A stretch of DNA of 21,701 nucleotides from a virus, in IMG/VR virus record IMGVR_UViG_3300010151_000220, positions 1-21,701 of that record; one strand, given 5' to 3'. Positions 15,250 through 21,494 of the stretch are shown piece by piece (position 1 is the first letter of the stretch; each line of letters opens with the position of its first letter). The position numbers were made by a program, and so were the translations under genes. The notes beneath the pieces are model-generated. The model saw only the letters and a list, made by a program, of their open reading frames with translations, did no database searches and was not told the DNA's origin.

Positions 15250-16812
15250 CTAAGCGGCGGCGGGCGCCGCCTGGAGGTCGCCGGGGTTGGCGTTTTCGAC
15301 GCCCGCCGCCTGTGCAGCCGCGGCCATAGCCATCTGCTGCATTTGCTGTCGTTCTTGGGGGGTTGTCCGCAGTTCCCCTGGTACGCCAAGTTTGTCCGCA
15401 ATAAAATCTACGATGGCGTCGGTGCGGGCGGCAATCTGGCCCTCCGGCCCGAAGCTGGCGAGGATCTGCATCCACTGCATCACCTTTTCTATTTCTTCGT
15501 TGTTCTGCGCCTGCGCCAGGGGAGATACGGGGACCATCTTGACCTCCAGGCCGTCAACCTTGAGCGGCATTTTGATCAGGCCAGCCTCGTCCATCACCGC
15601 CAGGGTACGGCGCACCAGTGGGACCATCATTTCAGTAATTAATCTGCCGAATGCTGACCCAAGGTTCTGCGATAGCTCTTGCATCCGCTGGGATATTTCC
15701 AGAGCCGTCCTGGCGGACATATCGTCCCGCGGCAAGTTGTCGTCGAGCATGACTTTCTTGATCGACATCTGCATATCTTGCATGACCAGCTGGGCCAGCT
15801 GCACGTCACCGCCTCGCGGCAGGGGAATGAGGGAGGGGCCCTGCGGGCCTCCGTTCCGTGCGACGGGGATGATCGCGCCGGGGGCAATGTTGACGACCTC
15901 CGGGTTGAGGACGCCGTCGTCGGCAGCGGTGAAGACGGGGGCAATGGAGAGCGAGGCGTTCTTCAACAGGAACTCCTTCGCCTTGTTTAGCGTTTTGATA
16001 TCTGCGAGGCAGCTGAGAATCGGACCTCGGCCATAAATTTCGCCAGCGGTCTTGGAGAAGCGGCTGATGATCCAAGGTGAGGTCAGGCTGTAGCGGACCA
16101 GCAGCAGATGCTTGCTGCCGGGATGGATCACATGGAAGCAATATTCACCACGGTCGTCGTCGTAGATTGTGGCCTCCAAAAGGTCCGCTTCCTCTTCCGG
16201 GCGGTCAACGGCAAGGCGGCGCAATTCGTCGTTCAGTTCAGCCGAGGGATATGTGCGCTGGATCAGGTCTGGCCGCATTCGGACCTTTCTGTAGACATTT
16301 TCCACTGTGTTATGGGGGCCTTCCTCCAGGCTGACCAGAAACGCGGGCACGGCGGTGTAGCGTATCGGCTCGGTAGAGGTGCCTTTTTCCACCAGCATGA
16401 CGGCTGTGCCAACGGAAAGGTCAAGCAGGAACTCGCCTAGAGCGAGGTCAAAATTAGATTGCCGCAGGGTGGAGAACATCATCTCGCGGTAATAGTCGAG
16501 CATCTGTTGGACGGCTTGGGCTGCCTCCGGGGGTATGTGCTGGCCAGCCTCCAGGCGACACCAGGAACGGTATGGCGGAAAGAGGGTTGACTGCAGCCGA
16601 TTGGCGAAGCCCTGCGTGGATGCCACGGCGGTGGAATCGAAGAGGCGGTCATTCTTCCTGGCGCCACGGCTGCGGCCCTCATAGGTGTCGTACAGATTTC
16701 GCCCGGGCAGGCAATATTCATACGCCTCCTCGTACAGACTGCGCCATTCCTCTTTTCTGGCGTCGGCGCGTTTGTGGCGCTTGAGGATTTGCTCGACCGT
16801 CATTCTAGCCAT
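15250..16812 (-). CDS. Portal / head-tail connector protein, T7 gp8 type, 520 aa
   Basis: This forms the dodecameric portal at one capsid vertex, the docking point of terminase and the channel for DNA. Its length is close to T7 gp8 (536 aa). Family features visible are the N-terminal helical region RADARKEEWRSLYEEAYEYC (about residues 15-34) followed by LPGRN, the segment NDRLFDSTAVASTQGFANRL (54-73) leading to QSTLFPPYRSW, a long central beta-rich region, and the helical stretch DDMSARTALEISQRMQELSQ with the usual 'T-A-x-E-(I/V)-x-x-R' pattern. The C-terminus is Gln/Ala-rich and probably flexible. ATG at 16812 has AAGG 9 nt upstream; a second ATG three codons later is possible. Call is secure, supported by scaffold and capsid genes downstream. 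Confidence 0.94.
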   Translation of the reverse strand: MARMTVEQILKRHKRADARKEEWRSLYEEAYEYCLPGRNLYDTYEGRSRGARKNDRLFDSTAVASTQGFANRLQSTLFPPYRSWCRLEAGQHIPPEAAQAVQQMLDYYREMMFSTLRQSNFDLALGEFLLDLSVGTAVMLVEKGTSTEPIRYTAVPAFLVSLEEGPHNTVENVYRKVRMRPDLIQRTYPSAELNDELRRLAVDRPEEEADLLEATIYDDDRGEYCFHVIHPGSKHLLLVRYSLTSPWIISRFSKTAGEIYGRGPILSCLADIKTLNKAKEFLLKNASLSIAPVFTAADDGVLNPEVVNIAPGAIIPVARNGGPQGPSLIPLPRGGDVQLAQLVMQDMQMSIKKVMLDDNLPRDDMSARTALEISQRMQELSQNLGSAFGRLITEMMVPLVRRTLAVMDEAGLIKMPLKVDGLEVKMVPVSPLAQAQNNEEIEKVMQWMQILASFGPEGQIAARTDAIVDFIADKLGVPGELRTTPQERQQMQQMAMAAAAQAAGVENANPGDLQAAPAAA

Positions 16813-16915
16813 TGTCTTCGGCCTTCTTGTCGTTTTCTTCCTTGATTTCCTTTGGCGTCTTTTTTCGATGTTTTGGGTTTCTGATGAAGACCTTGTCTTG
16901 GGTATCTTCAGGCAT
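16805..16915 (-). CDS. Tiny basic protein, 36 aa
   Basis: This very short ORF reads MPEDTQDKVFIRNPKHRKKT and ends KKAEDNG; almost half its residues are charged. The ATG at 16915 overlaps the stop of the preceding gene by 8 nt, and its TAG overlaps the portal start by 8 nt (ATGGCTAG). An ATG 22 codons further upstream is possible but would overlap the 118-aa gene more and has poorly spaced SD. It fills exactly the space between two real genes, which is the main reason to accept it. No function can be proposed. Confidence 0.5.
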   Translation of the reverse strand: MPEDTQDKVFIRNPKHRKKTPKEIKEENDKKAEDNG

Positions 16916-17264
16916 TATACGCCCCCGCTCGGCGGGGCTTTCGCGATGGTCCCAACGTTTTGTTAGAGCCTTTCGGGTCATCGAGTAGCCCAACTTCCGG
17001 CGATTTCCTGTCTTGCGTTGTCAGCAGGCGTCGGCCTTTGCGCCGAGTTTTCGCAGCTGACGCCGCCGTTTGCAGTTGCTCCTTGCGTTCACTTTCGACG
17101 CGGGCTTCTTGTGTATCGATACGTTCTTCCAGTTCTTTTTTCTGCGCGTCGATCTGCACTTGTTGTGCGTCTATCCTGGCTTGCAGCGCCTCATTAAAGG
17201 CGGTGTTGTCGGGTGGCGGCGGCGGGGGTGGCGGCGGCGACGGCTTGGAGGAGAAGATGCTCAT
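16908..17264 (-). CDS. Polyproline plus coiled-coil small protein, 118 aa
   Basis: Not a recognised family. The protein starts MSIFSSKPS and runs directly into nine prolines (residues 10-18), then a long predicted coiled coil (FNEALQARIDAQQVQIDAQK onward to about residue 66, with repeated I-D-A-Q/I-D-T-Q units), then a basic segment (AKTRRKGRRLLTTQDRK). Short podovirus proteins with a Pro-rich start and an R-R-x-G-R-x-x-(I/L)-(L/T)-T segment are common between terminase and portal genes and are probably minor virion or assembly proteins; T7 gp7.3 has a comparable Arg/Lys-rich end. The ATG at 17264 follows the previous stop by 4 nt, and its TGA overlaps the next ATG by 8 nt. Function inferred from position only. 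Confidence 0.65.
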   Translation of the reverse strand: MSIFSSKPSPPPPPPPPPDNTAFNEALQARIDAQQVQIDAQKKELEERIDTQEARVESERKEQLQTAASAAKTRRKGRRLLTTQDRKSPEVGLLDDPKGSNKTLGPSRKPRRAGAYNA

Positions 17265-17268
17265 GTTG

Positions 17269-17961
17269 TCATGCTCCTAATGTTGCGCCGCCAGCGCCGA
17301 GGAAGGCGTCAGACGTGGCGCGGCTGCGCCGCGGTCTGCGACGGCCTCGACCTTTCGACTCCTTGGCGGTGATCTGTTGTTGCTGTTGGACGAGGGCGGA
17401 TGTCTCGCCAGCCTCAAAGGCCGGTGTGTCGGCAGGCGTTGACGTGGTCTTGGGAATGACCTGCGGCGCTGCTGCCGCCGCTGCCGCCGCTGCCGCCGCA
17501 GTGGTGGTGCTGGATGCCGTGCTGATCTTGCCGTCTGCCTTCGCCGCTTGCTCTTTCGCGGCTTGCTCTTTCGCAGCTTGCTCTTTCTCTGCCTGTGCCT
17601 TCGCCGCCGCCGGATCTTGCTGTACCTGCCAGATCGACTCTACCTTCGTGTCGTAGGCGCGGCGCTTGTACCTGTTGCCGTGTTGGTCGGGTGCGGTCAA
17701 GACCGACATCTCGGGCACACCATACTCGCCGTAGCTTGTCGTAGTGTTGCGCTCGTAGTCGTATTCGGCTTTCGTGCCGGTGCGCCATTCTTCCTGACCT
17801 GGACCATGGCTGTCGCGGATGAGATACCTCTTTCGACCTGTGTCAACGGCGTGATAGCCCGGGGCTATTTGCGCCCCCGCCGCAGGTTCGCCGTAGAGAT
17901 CTACATTCGGCGTAACGTACTCCTGTCGGGAACGCTGCTTGCCGCCGAAAACCCCGCTCAT
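17269..17961 (-). CDS. Low-complexity virion-associated protein, 230 aa
   Basis: Function unknown. Residues 1-115 look globular (YVTPNVDLYGEPAAGAQIAP, then an Arg/Tyr-rich stretch ending in VESIWQVQQD). Residues 118-142 form a charged repeat of A-A-K-E-Q units, 155-165 are eleven consecutive alanines, and 191-196 are a Gln run. The C-terminus is basic then small (SKGRGRRRPRRSRATSDAF, then LGAGGATLGA), a pattern seen in short podovirus proteins encoded near the portal gene. The frame is open 96 codons further upstream, but ATG at 17961 fits: AAGGTG lies about 6 nt before it and it forms ATGA with the GNAT gene stop. It could be an assembly factor or minor head-tail protein, by position comparable with T7 gp6.7/gp7.3; this is inference. 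Confidence 0.6.
   Translation of the reverse strand: MSGVFGGKQRSRQEYVTPNVDLYGEPAAGAQIAPGYHAVDTGRKRYLIRDSHGPGQEEWRTGTKAEYDYERNTTTSYGEYGVPEMSVLTAPDQHGNRYKRRAYDTKVESIWQVQQDPAAAKAQAEKEQAAKEQAAKEQAAKADGKISTASSTTTAAAAAAAAAAAPQVIPKTTSTPADTPAFEAGETSALVQQQQQITAKESKGRGRRRPRRSRATSDAFLGAGGATLGA
17471..17497 (-). repeat. Three 9-bp tandem units coding poly-Ala
   Basis: The plus strand carries GCTGCCGCC three times in perfect tandem, within the codons for an eleven-alanine run in the 230-aa protein. Unit copy number could vary without breaking the frame. Confidence 0.85.
17546..17590 (-). repeat. Three 15-bp tandem units coding A-A-K-E-Q
   Basis: On the plus strand, GCTTGCTCTTTCGCG is repeated three times (17546-17560, 17561-17575, 17576-17590), the last two with small changes. 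It lies inside the 230-aa protein gene and encodes a charged helical repeat. In-frame loss or gain of units would change only the linker length. Confidence 0.85.
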
Positions 17962-18464
17962 TTTGTCACCTTGGAATACATAAAGTAGTCGGCTCCATCC
18001 GGGCCATATTTTCGCAGGCGACCTTCCAGGTCGAAACCTAATACATCCGCCCATCGAATTGCAAGAGGATTGTATGAATGGATTGTAAATTGGAGCCGCC
18101 GCAGCCCGGCATATGTATAGACATATTCGATGCCTTTCGTGGCGGCGCGGTGGAAAATGAATTTGTCGCGGGACAGGTATTTGGATGTGAACATCCAGCC
18201 CTCGGCCACGCCATCCCAGTACGGTATGAAGCCGAATGCAACAACGCACTCGCCTTCGACGAGGCCAGCATATTTCGCTGGATACGCCAGCAGCGTATCG
18301 GCGAAAGCCCTGATGGAGCCGCCGCCAAGGGCACCGATATCAACATCGCGCAGTTCCATGGCCATGACGTGATGCGGCTGGCATTCGACTATGTCGCCGC
18401 GCCTTGGCAGGTTGACGGCCTGAAGCAGTTCGTCCGCCGTGGGCCAGACGAATTCAGAAGACAT
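17958..18464 (-). CDS. GNAT-fold protein resembling T7 gp13, 168 aa
   Basis: The sequence has the shape of a GNAT acetyltransferase: IVECQPHHVMAMELRDVDIG near the N-terminus, a central strand pair GECVVAFGFIPYWDGVAEGW at about residues 77-96, and a C-terminal YTYAGLRRLQFTIHSYNPLA followed by WADVLGFDLEGRLRKYG. Such proteins match the family of T7 gp13, an internal virion/morphogenesis protein. The usual acetyl-CoA loop (Q/R-x-x-G-x-G/A) is not visible; the equivalent region reads RDKFIFHRAATKG, so enzymatic activity is doubtful. ATG at 18464 is chosen over an upstream TTG; it overlaps terL by 11 nt with GGCGGA close upstream. In T7, gene 13 follows the tail tube genes, whereas here it follows terL. 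A structural role is likely but inferred. Confidence 0.7.
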   Translation of the reverse strand: MSSEFVWPTADELLQAVNLPRRGDIVECQPHHVMAMELRDVDIGALGGGSIRAFADTLLAYPAKYAGLVEGECVVAFGFIPYWDGVAEGWMFTSKYLSRDKFIFHRAATKGIEYVYTYAGLRRLQFTIHSYNPLAIRWADVLGFDLEGRLRKYGPDGADYFMYSKVTK

Positions 18465-19989
18465 TGAAGTCCGCCCTGGCAATATGCGGCTTGTTGTGCA
18501 TGGGGCGCCGCGTCATCCTCCGGTGTTCGCCGCCGCCGGTCATCAGATATCCGAAGGCGTCACCAATGTGACTATGTTCATTTTTATAGGGCATGTCGCG
18601 GAACAGTTCCGCGCCCCGCGAATCGGGTATGCGTTTGAAGTGATAGCCGCCAGCCAGCGCCTTTCTTGTCTGGTTACAGCTACGGTCGATCTGGAGGCCG
18701 GGACGGCCCTGCACCAGCCGTGTCATGGGCAGGGCGCCGCCTTCACGGCGCACCTGGAAGTCGTTCGACGGGGCAGGGCGGGCGTTCAGGCCTATGGTCT
18801 GCAAATGGTCAAATGCAGTAGTCTCAAAGACCTGATCCCGTTGACCGCCCGCCGGGTCGCCAAATATTTCGAGTTCATGCTTGGGCCAATAGCGGTTACA
18901 GAACATGAGGAGGTCGTTAGCAAAGCGGGCGAGGCCCATGTCTCTGGACACTACCTCGCCCAAGATAAACCAGCAACCACTGGGCTGACGCTGGCCAATG
19001 CAGGCGGCAGGCGTCAAGCCGAAGTCGAGGCCGATTTGCAACGGCATGTCGGGGTTCGCCTCCAGGCCATCGGCAACCATGGTGTCGTCATCAAACTCGG
19101 GCCAGACAGGCCTGCCCTCCTGGACGTAGACGAACTTGGCCTCCAGATAGCATCTGATCCAGTCGAGGTTCTTCCCGCCAAGCTGCTGATCGTAATATCC
19201 GGGCGGCAGGTTGTTGTAGTTCTCTGACGTGCCCTTGACGTGCCAGTGCTTACCCGCCGACGTGATGGTGTTTTCGTCTTCGTGGGCCTCTTCGACTGCG
19301 CCATTTTGCCGGTAAAAGTGCCATGGATATTCGCCGCGGACGGGCTCTTTTTCGCTTAATCTGTACCACCAGTGATCATCGCTCATGGCGTTGCTGTCGA
19401 GCCAGATGCCGCGCCACGTCACGCCGCCCATGGCGCGGCTGGGGTATCTACCCACCCGATGCGTCAGCCCCTGGATGACGCCTAATGGCATCTCCCTTGC
19501 TTCGTTCACCCATGCGCCCGTTATTTCCAGCGATAGCAATTTTCGGACATCAACGTCCTTGTCGAGGGCAATGAAAAGCACTTCGCAGTCGATGCCGGGG
19601 ATGTCGTCTTTTGGCGGCAGCTGGATGTGATGCGTAATCGGCGGGCTCCAGCGCATCGGCCCCCAGATATGCTCCGGGAAGATGTCTTGCCATGTCTTGA
19701 TGGTCGTCGTCCGTAGCATGGGGTACGAATTTCTGACGATGACAAAGCGGGTTTTGCGAATATTATCGGCGGGGTCAGGCTCCTGGTTCGCCGCCCGCAG
19801 CATGATCTCTGCGGCGCAGGCATAGGACTTGCCAGAGCCGACCGGCCCCATGATACCCCTGACGAAGGCATCGTCTTGCAGAAACTTGCTGCATATCGGC
19901 GATGTAGAAAAGTCGAGATTGAGAAGGCCTGATACGTCAGCCTTCGCCTTTCTCGGCCTCCGCGCCGTCGCTCCCTTCCTCCGGGCCAT
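18454..19989 (-). CDS. terL: Terminase large subunit, 511 aa
   Basis: This is the ATPase-nuclease that translocates phage DNA into the procapsid and cuts it. The Walker A motif GPVGSGKS is at residues 48-55, and a Walker B-like strand with catalytic Glu lies in LEITGAWVNEARE at 154-166. The C-terminal RNase-H-like nuclease shows its three acidic sites: GLDFGLT at 320-326 (Asp322), FGDPAGG at 376-382 (Asp378) and HIGDAFGY at 474-481 (Asp477). Length is normal for the family. The N-terminus is basic. ATG at 19989 follows GAGG by 7 nt. The gene starts inside terS and its TGA overlaps the next start by 11 nt, so the three are translationally linked. The call is secure; the packaging mode (cos, pac or direct repeats) cannot be read here. 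Confidence 0.96.
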   Translation of the reverse strand: MARRKGATARRPRKAKADVSGLLNLDFSTSPICSKFLQDDAFVRGIMGPVGSGKSYACAAEIMLRAANQEPDPADNIRKTRFVIVRNSYPMLRTTTIKTWQDIFPEHIWGPMRWSPPITHHIQLPPKDDIPGIDCEVLFIALDKDVDVRKLLSLEITGAWVNEAREMPLGVIQGLTHRVGRYPSRAMGGVTWRGIWLDSNAMSDDHWWYRLSEKEPVRGEYPWHFYRQNGAVEEAHEDENTITSAGKHWHVKGTSENYNNLPPGYYDQQLGGKNLDWIRCYLEAKFVYVQEGRPVWPEFDDDTMVADGLEANPDMPLQIGLDFGLTPAACIGQRQPSGCWFILGEVVSRDMGLARFANDLLMFCNRYWPKHELEIFGDPAGGQRDQVFETTAFDHLQTIGLNARPAPSNDFQVRREGGALPMTRLVQGRPGLQIDRSCNQTRKALAGGYHFKRIPDSRGAELFRDMPYKNEHSHIGDAFGYLMTGGGEHRRMTRRPMHNKPHIARADFNVF

Positions 19990-20377
19990 CTCTCACCTCA
20001 TATTCGACTTCAGCATGTTTGACGTTGATGCCAATCAGGGTAGGTTTGTTGCTGTCGCTGCCCGCGTCCAGCAAGCCTTCGTGCTTTGCCAGCAGGCGCA
20101 GGGCGGACAGCTTATCATGCATCTCGACTTCGATCTCGTTGCCGTCAGGCGTGGGCCGAACCTTCATTTTTTTGATTGCCTTCCGCATTCTGTCAGGCAA
20201 ATCCTCGCTGGACCGGACAGTGACATCGCCAGACGAGTTCCACCACAAGACATCTGTGATCTCGGCCCCGGCCAGGGCATCCAATTCGCCCAAAACCGCC
20301 GCTTTTCTGTTGTCGTCGTTGCCTGCAAGGACGCCGCGGGCCTCCCGCGTCGAAATCTTAGAAGGGGACTTCGTCAT
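19937..20377 (-). CDS. terS: Terminase small subunit, HTH-less form, 146 aa
   Basis: This is the DNA-recognition/regulatory subunit of the packaging motor. Residues about 29-62 (LGELDALAGAEITDVLWW...SSEDLPDRM) and the signature VEMHDKLSALRLLAKHEGLL at about 84-103 match the central and C-terminal parts of Terminase_2-type small subunits, where 'LHDKLKALELLGKHLGLF' is typical. The N-terminal helix-turn-helix that normally occupies the first 50-60 residues is absent, and the protein starts close to the oligomerisation region. The C-terminus is very acidic (EEGSDGAEAEKGEG). ATG at 20377 has AAGG 8 nt upstream; a TTG one codon earlier is less likely. It overlaps terL by 53 nt, and adjacency to a clear large terminase supports the call. 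DNA binding might be supplied by another protein. Confidence 0.8.
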   Translation of the reverse strand: MTKSPSKISTREARGVLAGNDDNRKAAVLGELDALAGAEITDVLWWNSSGDVTVRSSEDLPDRMRKAIKKMKVRPTPDGNEIEVEMHDKLSALRLLAKHEGLLDAGSDSNKPTLIGINVKHAEVEYEVRDGPEEGSDGAEAEKGEG

Positions 20378-20618
20378 CAAGCGTACCTTCCGACTTGAAG
20401 GGGGCCTGCGCCTGCGCCTGGACCTCGTCGGCGGGGAACATCAGCAAGCGGGTCTGGAGCCCGTACTTCTCGTCGTAGGTCGGCAAGGGCAAAGCATCCA
20501 AGGAAATGCTGAAACCGCCGCCCTTGACCTCCCATGCCGACCCAATGTTCACCATAAAGGACTTACCGTCGTCTTTTTTCCGGCCCGTGGCGGCTCTTAC
20601 GTTATATCGTTTTGTCAT
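20358..20618 (-). CDS. Small protein with SSB-like acidic C-terminal tail, 86 aa
   Basis: The protein starts MTKRYNVRAATGRKKDDGKS and has a central segment NIGSAWEVKGGGFSISLDAL (about residues 25-44) that resembles a widespread family of small alphaproteobacterial and phage hypothetical proteins ('IG.AW..K.GGF...LDALPL'). It ends EGTLDDEVPF. This acidic stretch closing with a hydrophobic-Pro-Phe is the signature of single-stranded-DNA-binding-protein tails, such as DDDIPF of E. coli SSB, which recruit replication and repair proteins. The body is too short and too different to call an OB-fold SSB by eye. ATG at 20618 has GGAG 7 nt upstream and is preferred over the ATG at 20624, where the spacing is 1 nt. 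It overlaps the small terminase gene by 20 nt. Confidence 0.65.
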   Translation of the reverse strand: MTKRYNVRAATGRKKDDGKSFMVNIGSAWEVKGGGFSISLDALPLPTYDEKYGLQTRLLMFPADEVQAQAQAPFKSEGTLDDEVPF

Positions 20619-20620
20619 GT

Positions 20621-20941
20621 TCATACTCCATATTTGAGAAAGTCATAGGCGTCTGAAAAGTCATAAAAGTCTGCCTCTGGAACACCCAGAGCATTCGAAT
20701 ACTGCTGCGCCCAGACACTTCGGCGGTCACCGGCCTCCGGGCCGTCGTAATAGCCGAGTATGTCTACGCGCCGATTGCAAAGCTCAAGCCTAGACAACGT
20801 CCTGGGCGACACGCCAACCTCGTGCGACATTCTTCTAAGGCTCCAGCCTGCCGCCTCCCTCATTGGCCGCAAAAGTTGCCGAATATGAGCGGCCTCGGCA
20901 TCGCTAAATACGCCGTCCTCTACCCGATTGTTGAGCTCCAT
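20621..20941 (-). CDS. XRE-type helix-turn-helix protein, 106 aa
   Basis: This is a probable DNA-binding regulator. Residues about 24-54 match an XRE/Cro-like helix-turn-helix: LRPMREAAGWSLRRMSHEVG is followed by VSPRTLSRLEL, with the expected 'G-x-S/T-x-x-x-x-S/A-x-x-x-G-V-S' spacing and a recognition helix in SPRTLSRLE. The C-terminal half is acidic and aromatic (ADFYDFSDAYDFLKYGV) and may be a dimerisation or partner-binding segment. ATG at 20941 is preferred, with GGAGG about 10 nt upstream; a TTG two codons earlier is possible. Its TGA overlaps the next ORF. Being upstream of the terminase genes, it could control the late operon or, since the small terminase lacks an HTH, help recognise packaging DNA; both roles are inference. 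Confidence 0.7.
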   Translation of the reverse strand: MELNNRVEDGVFSDAEAAHIRQLLRPMREAAGWSLRRMSHEVGVSPRTLSRLELCNRRVDILGYYDGPEAGDRRSVWAQQYSNALGVPEADFYDFSDAYDFLKYGV

Positions 20942-21104
20942 CTCCAATTTCCCTCCGGCTTAATCGTTGATATTCCCGTACTTTTGCAGACCACATGACC
21001 TGCATTTCCGGCGCTTGCGCCCGTTTTGCGGCCCTGTCGAGCCGCTCTAGCACCCACTCAATCCTCGAAAGGCGACGGGTGTCGTAGTCTTCATGTATAG
21101 GCAT
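20904..21104 (-). CDS. Small charged helical protein, 66 aa
   Basis: No family is recognised. The frame is open further upstream, but the ATG at 21104 is chosen because GGAG lies 7 nt before it, whereas the longer form adds 47 residues antisense in style (Arg- and Ser-rich) and would overlap the whole preceding gene. The product is basic and mostly helical (RRLSRIEWVLERLDRAAKRA at about residues 10-29, then MQVMWSAKVREYQRL), resembling a short coiled coil or an adaptor. It overlaps the preceding gene by 14 nt and the following HTH gene by 38 nt. The tail (GAQQSGRGRRI) is read from bases that also encode the start of the HTH protein. Function unknown. Confidence 0.55.
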   Translation of the reverse strand: MPIHEDYDTRRLSRIEWVLERLDRAAKRAQAPEMQVMWSAKVREYQRLSRREIGDGAQQSGRGRRI

Positions 21105-21279
21105 AGACTTGCTCCGCAATTTCAGGCGGGATTTCGCCTTCCCAGGCGTCCCGCTCCCGCGCTTGCTCAAGAATCGCCGTGCGGGCTCCACAGCTGCACT
21201 GCGCGATGATCCATTCCCTGTCAGTGCCGTCACGAGGAGCCGCAACGAAACTGCCGAATATGTGCTCGTGCCGCGTCAT
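21091..21279 (-). CDS. Small protein with a Cys-x-Cys motif, 62 aa
   Basis: I do not recognise a named family. The protein begins MTRHEHIFGSF and contains REWIIAQCSCGARTAILEQA at about residues 21-40, a W-x5-C-x-C-G arrangement common in small phage proteins that may hold a zinc ion; the early histidines could complete the site. The C-terminal half is acidic. The ATG at 21279 sits in an ATGA overlap with the preceding ORF, and no Shine-Dalgarno sequence is visible, so translation would depend on coupling. In-frame codons upstream of this ATG encode CFCP, a further Cys pair, and stay open back to the TAG at 21319, so the true N-terminus could be longer. The TGA overlaps the next start by 14 nt. 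Role unknown; its position suggests an early or accessory gene. Confidence 0.6.
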   Translation of the reverse strand: MTRHEHIFGSFVAAPRDGTDREWIIAQCSCGARTAILEQARERDAWEGEIPPEIAEQVYAYT

Positions 21280-21494
21280 CGGACAAAAACAGGGAAAATT
21301 TTGTGTGATGGCCCCCCTCTATCGCCCCCGCCCCCGGGGGGCCCTATATCGACTTCTGGCGGGGCCCCGCGCACCAGCCGTCGTCGCATAAATGTAGCAG
21401 CCGCAGCGGTCGTTGACGGTCCACGCCGCCAGCCGCAGCGGGACGCCTCGGTCGTACAATTGTCTGACGTTCGCTTGACACTTGTATGCGTCAT
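21276..21494 (-). CDS. Doubtful 72-aa ORF coupled at both ends by ATGA
   Basis: This ORF starts with an ATG inside the ATGA overlap with the upstream partial gene, and its TGA again forms ATGA with the next gene, which argues for a real cistron. The protein itself is unconvincing: it is rich in Arg, Gly and Pro, with a GC-homopolymer stretch (GPPGGGGDRGG at about residues 50-60) and no recognisable domain. Over the 34 codons from about 21358 to 21459, a hand count gives 22 GC-ending codons in this frame against 29 in the frame ending at 21319. A sequencing indel in the G/C runs at 21312-21344, or a frameshift at 21491, would explain the conflict. No function is proposed. Confidence 0.3.
   Translation of the reverse strand: MTHTSVKRTSDNCTTEASRCGWRRGPSTTAAAATFMRRRLVRGAPPEVDIGPPGGGGDRGGPSHKIFPVFVR
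21319..21459 (-). other. Competing reading frame with the stronger coding character
   Basis: This frame overlaps the 72-aa ORF and reads as a more natural protein, with DRGVPLRLAAWTVNDRCGCY near its start followed by an Arg-rich tail, ending at TAG (21319-21321). It is open back to a TAG just before 21500 but has no ATG or GTG; the only start codon available is TTG at 21459, without a Shine-Dalgarno sequence. It lies +1 relative to the partial gene that ends at 21491, so a single-base slip at CGA-TGA-C would fuse the two. Past its TAG, the same frame continues into the 62-aa gene at 21091-21279. It may be a frameshifted extension, part of a decayed gene, or a consequence of a sequencing error. 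Confidence 0.35.
21462..21488 (+). promoter_or_regulatory. Copy 2 of a 27/28-nt conserved motif
   Basis: The plus strand reads GTCTGAC, 4 nt, then GCTTGACACTTGTATG. The minus strand at 13946-13973, in the capsid leader, reads GTCTGAC, 5 nt, then the same 16-mer with one C/T change. The two copies face opposite ways. This copy has no acceptable -10 box downstream, so it is more likely a protein-binding site than a promoter. It lies inside a region that may also be coding on the minus strand. Confidence 0.5.

Noticed and set aside
15287-16036. 249-aa plus-strand frame rich in Ser, Ala and Cys
   Set aside because: It is antisense to the portal gene and is a mirror of its codon usage.
17962-18249. 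96-codon upstream extension of the 230-aa protein
   Set aside because: It would lie wholly inside the GNAT-fold gene in another frame; the internal ATG at 17961 has a good ribosome binding site and an ATGA overlap.
18439-19227. 262-aa open frame on the plus strand
   Set aside because: It is fully antisense to the large terminase gene, whose catalytic motifs are intact; the frame stays open only because of codon bias, and its product resembles no family.
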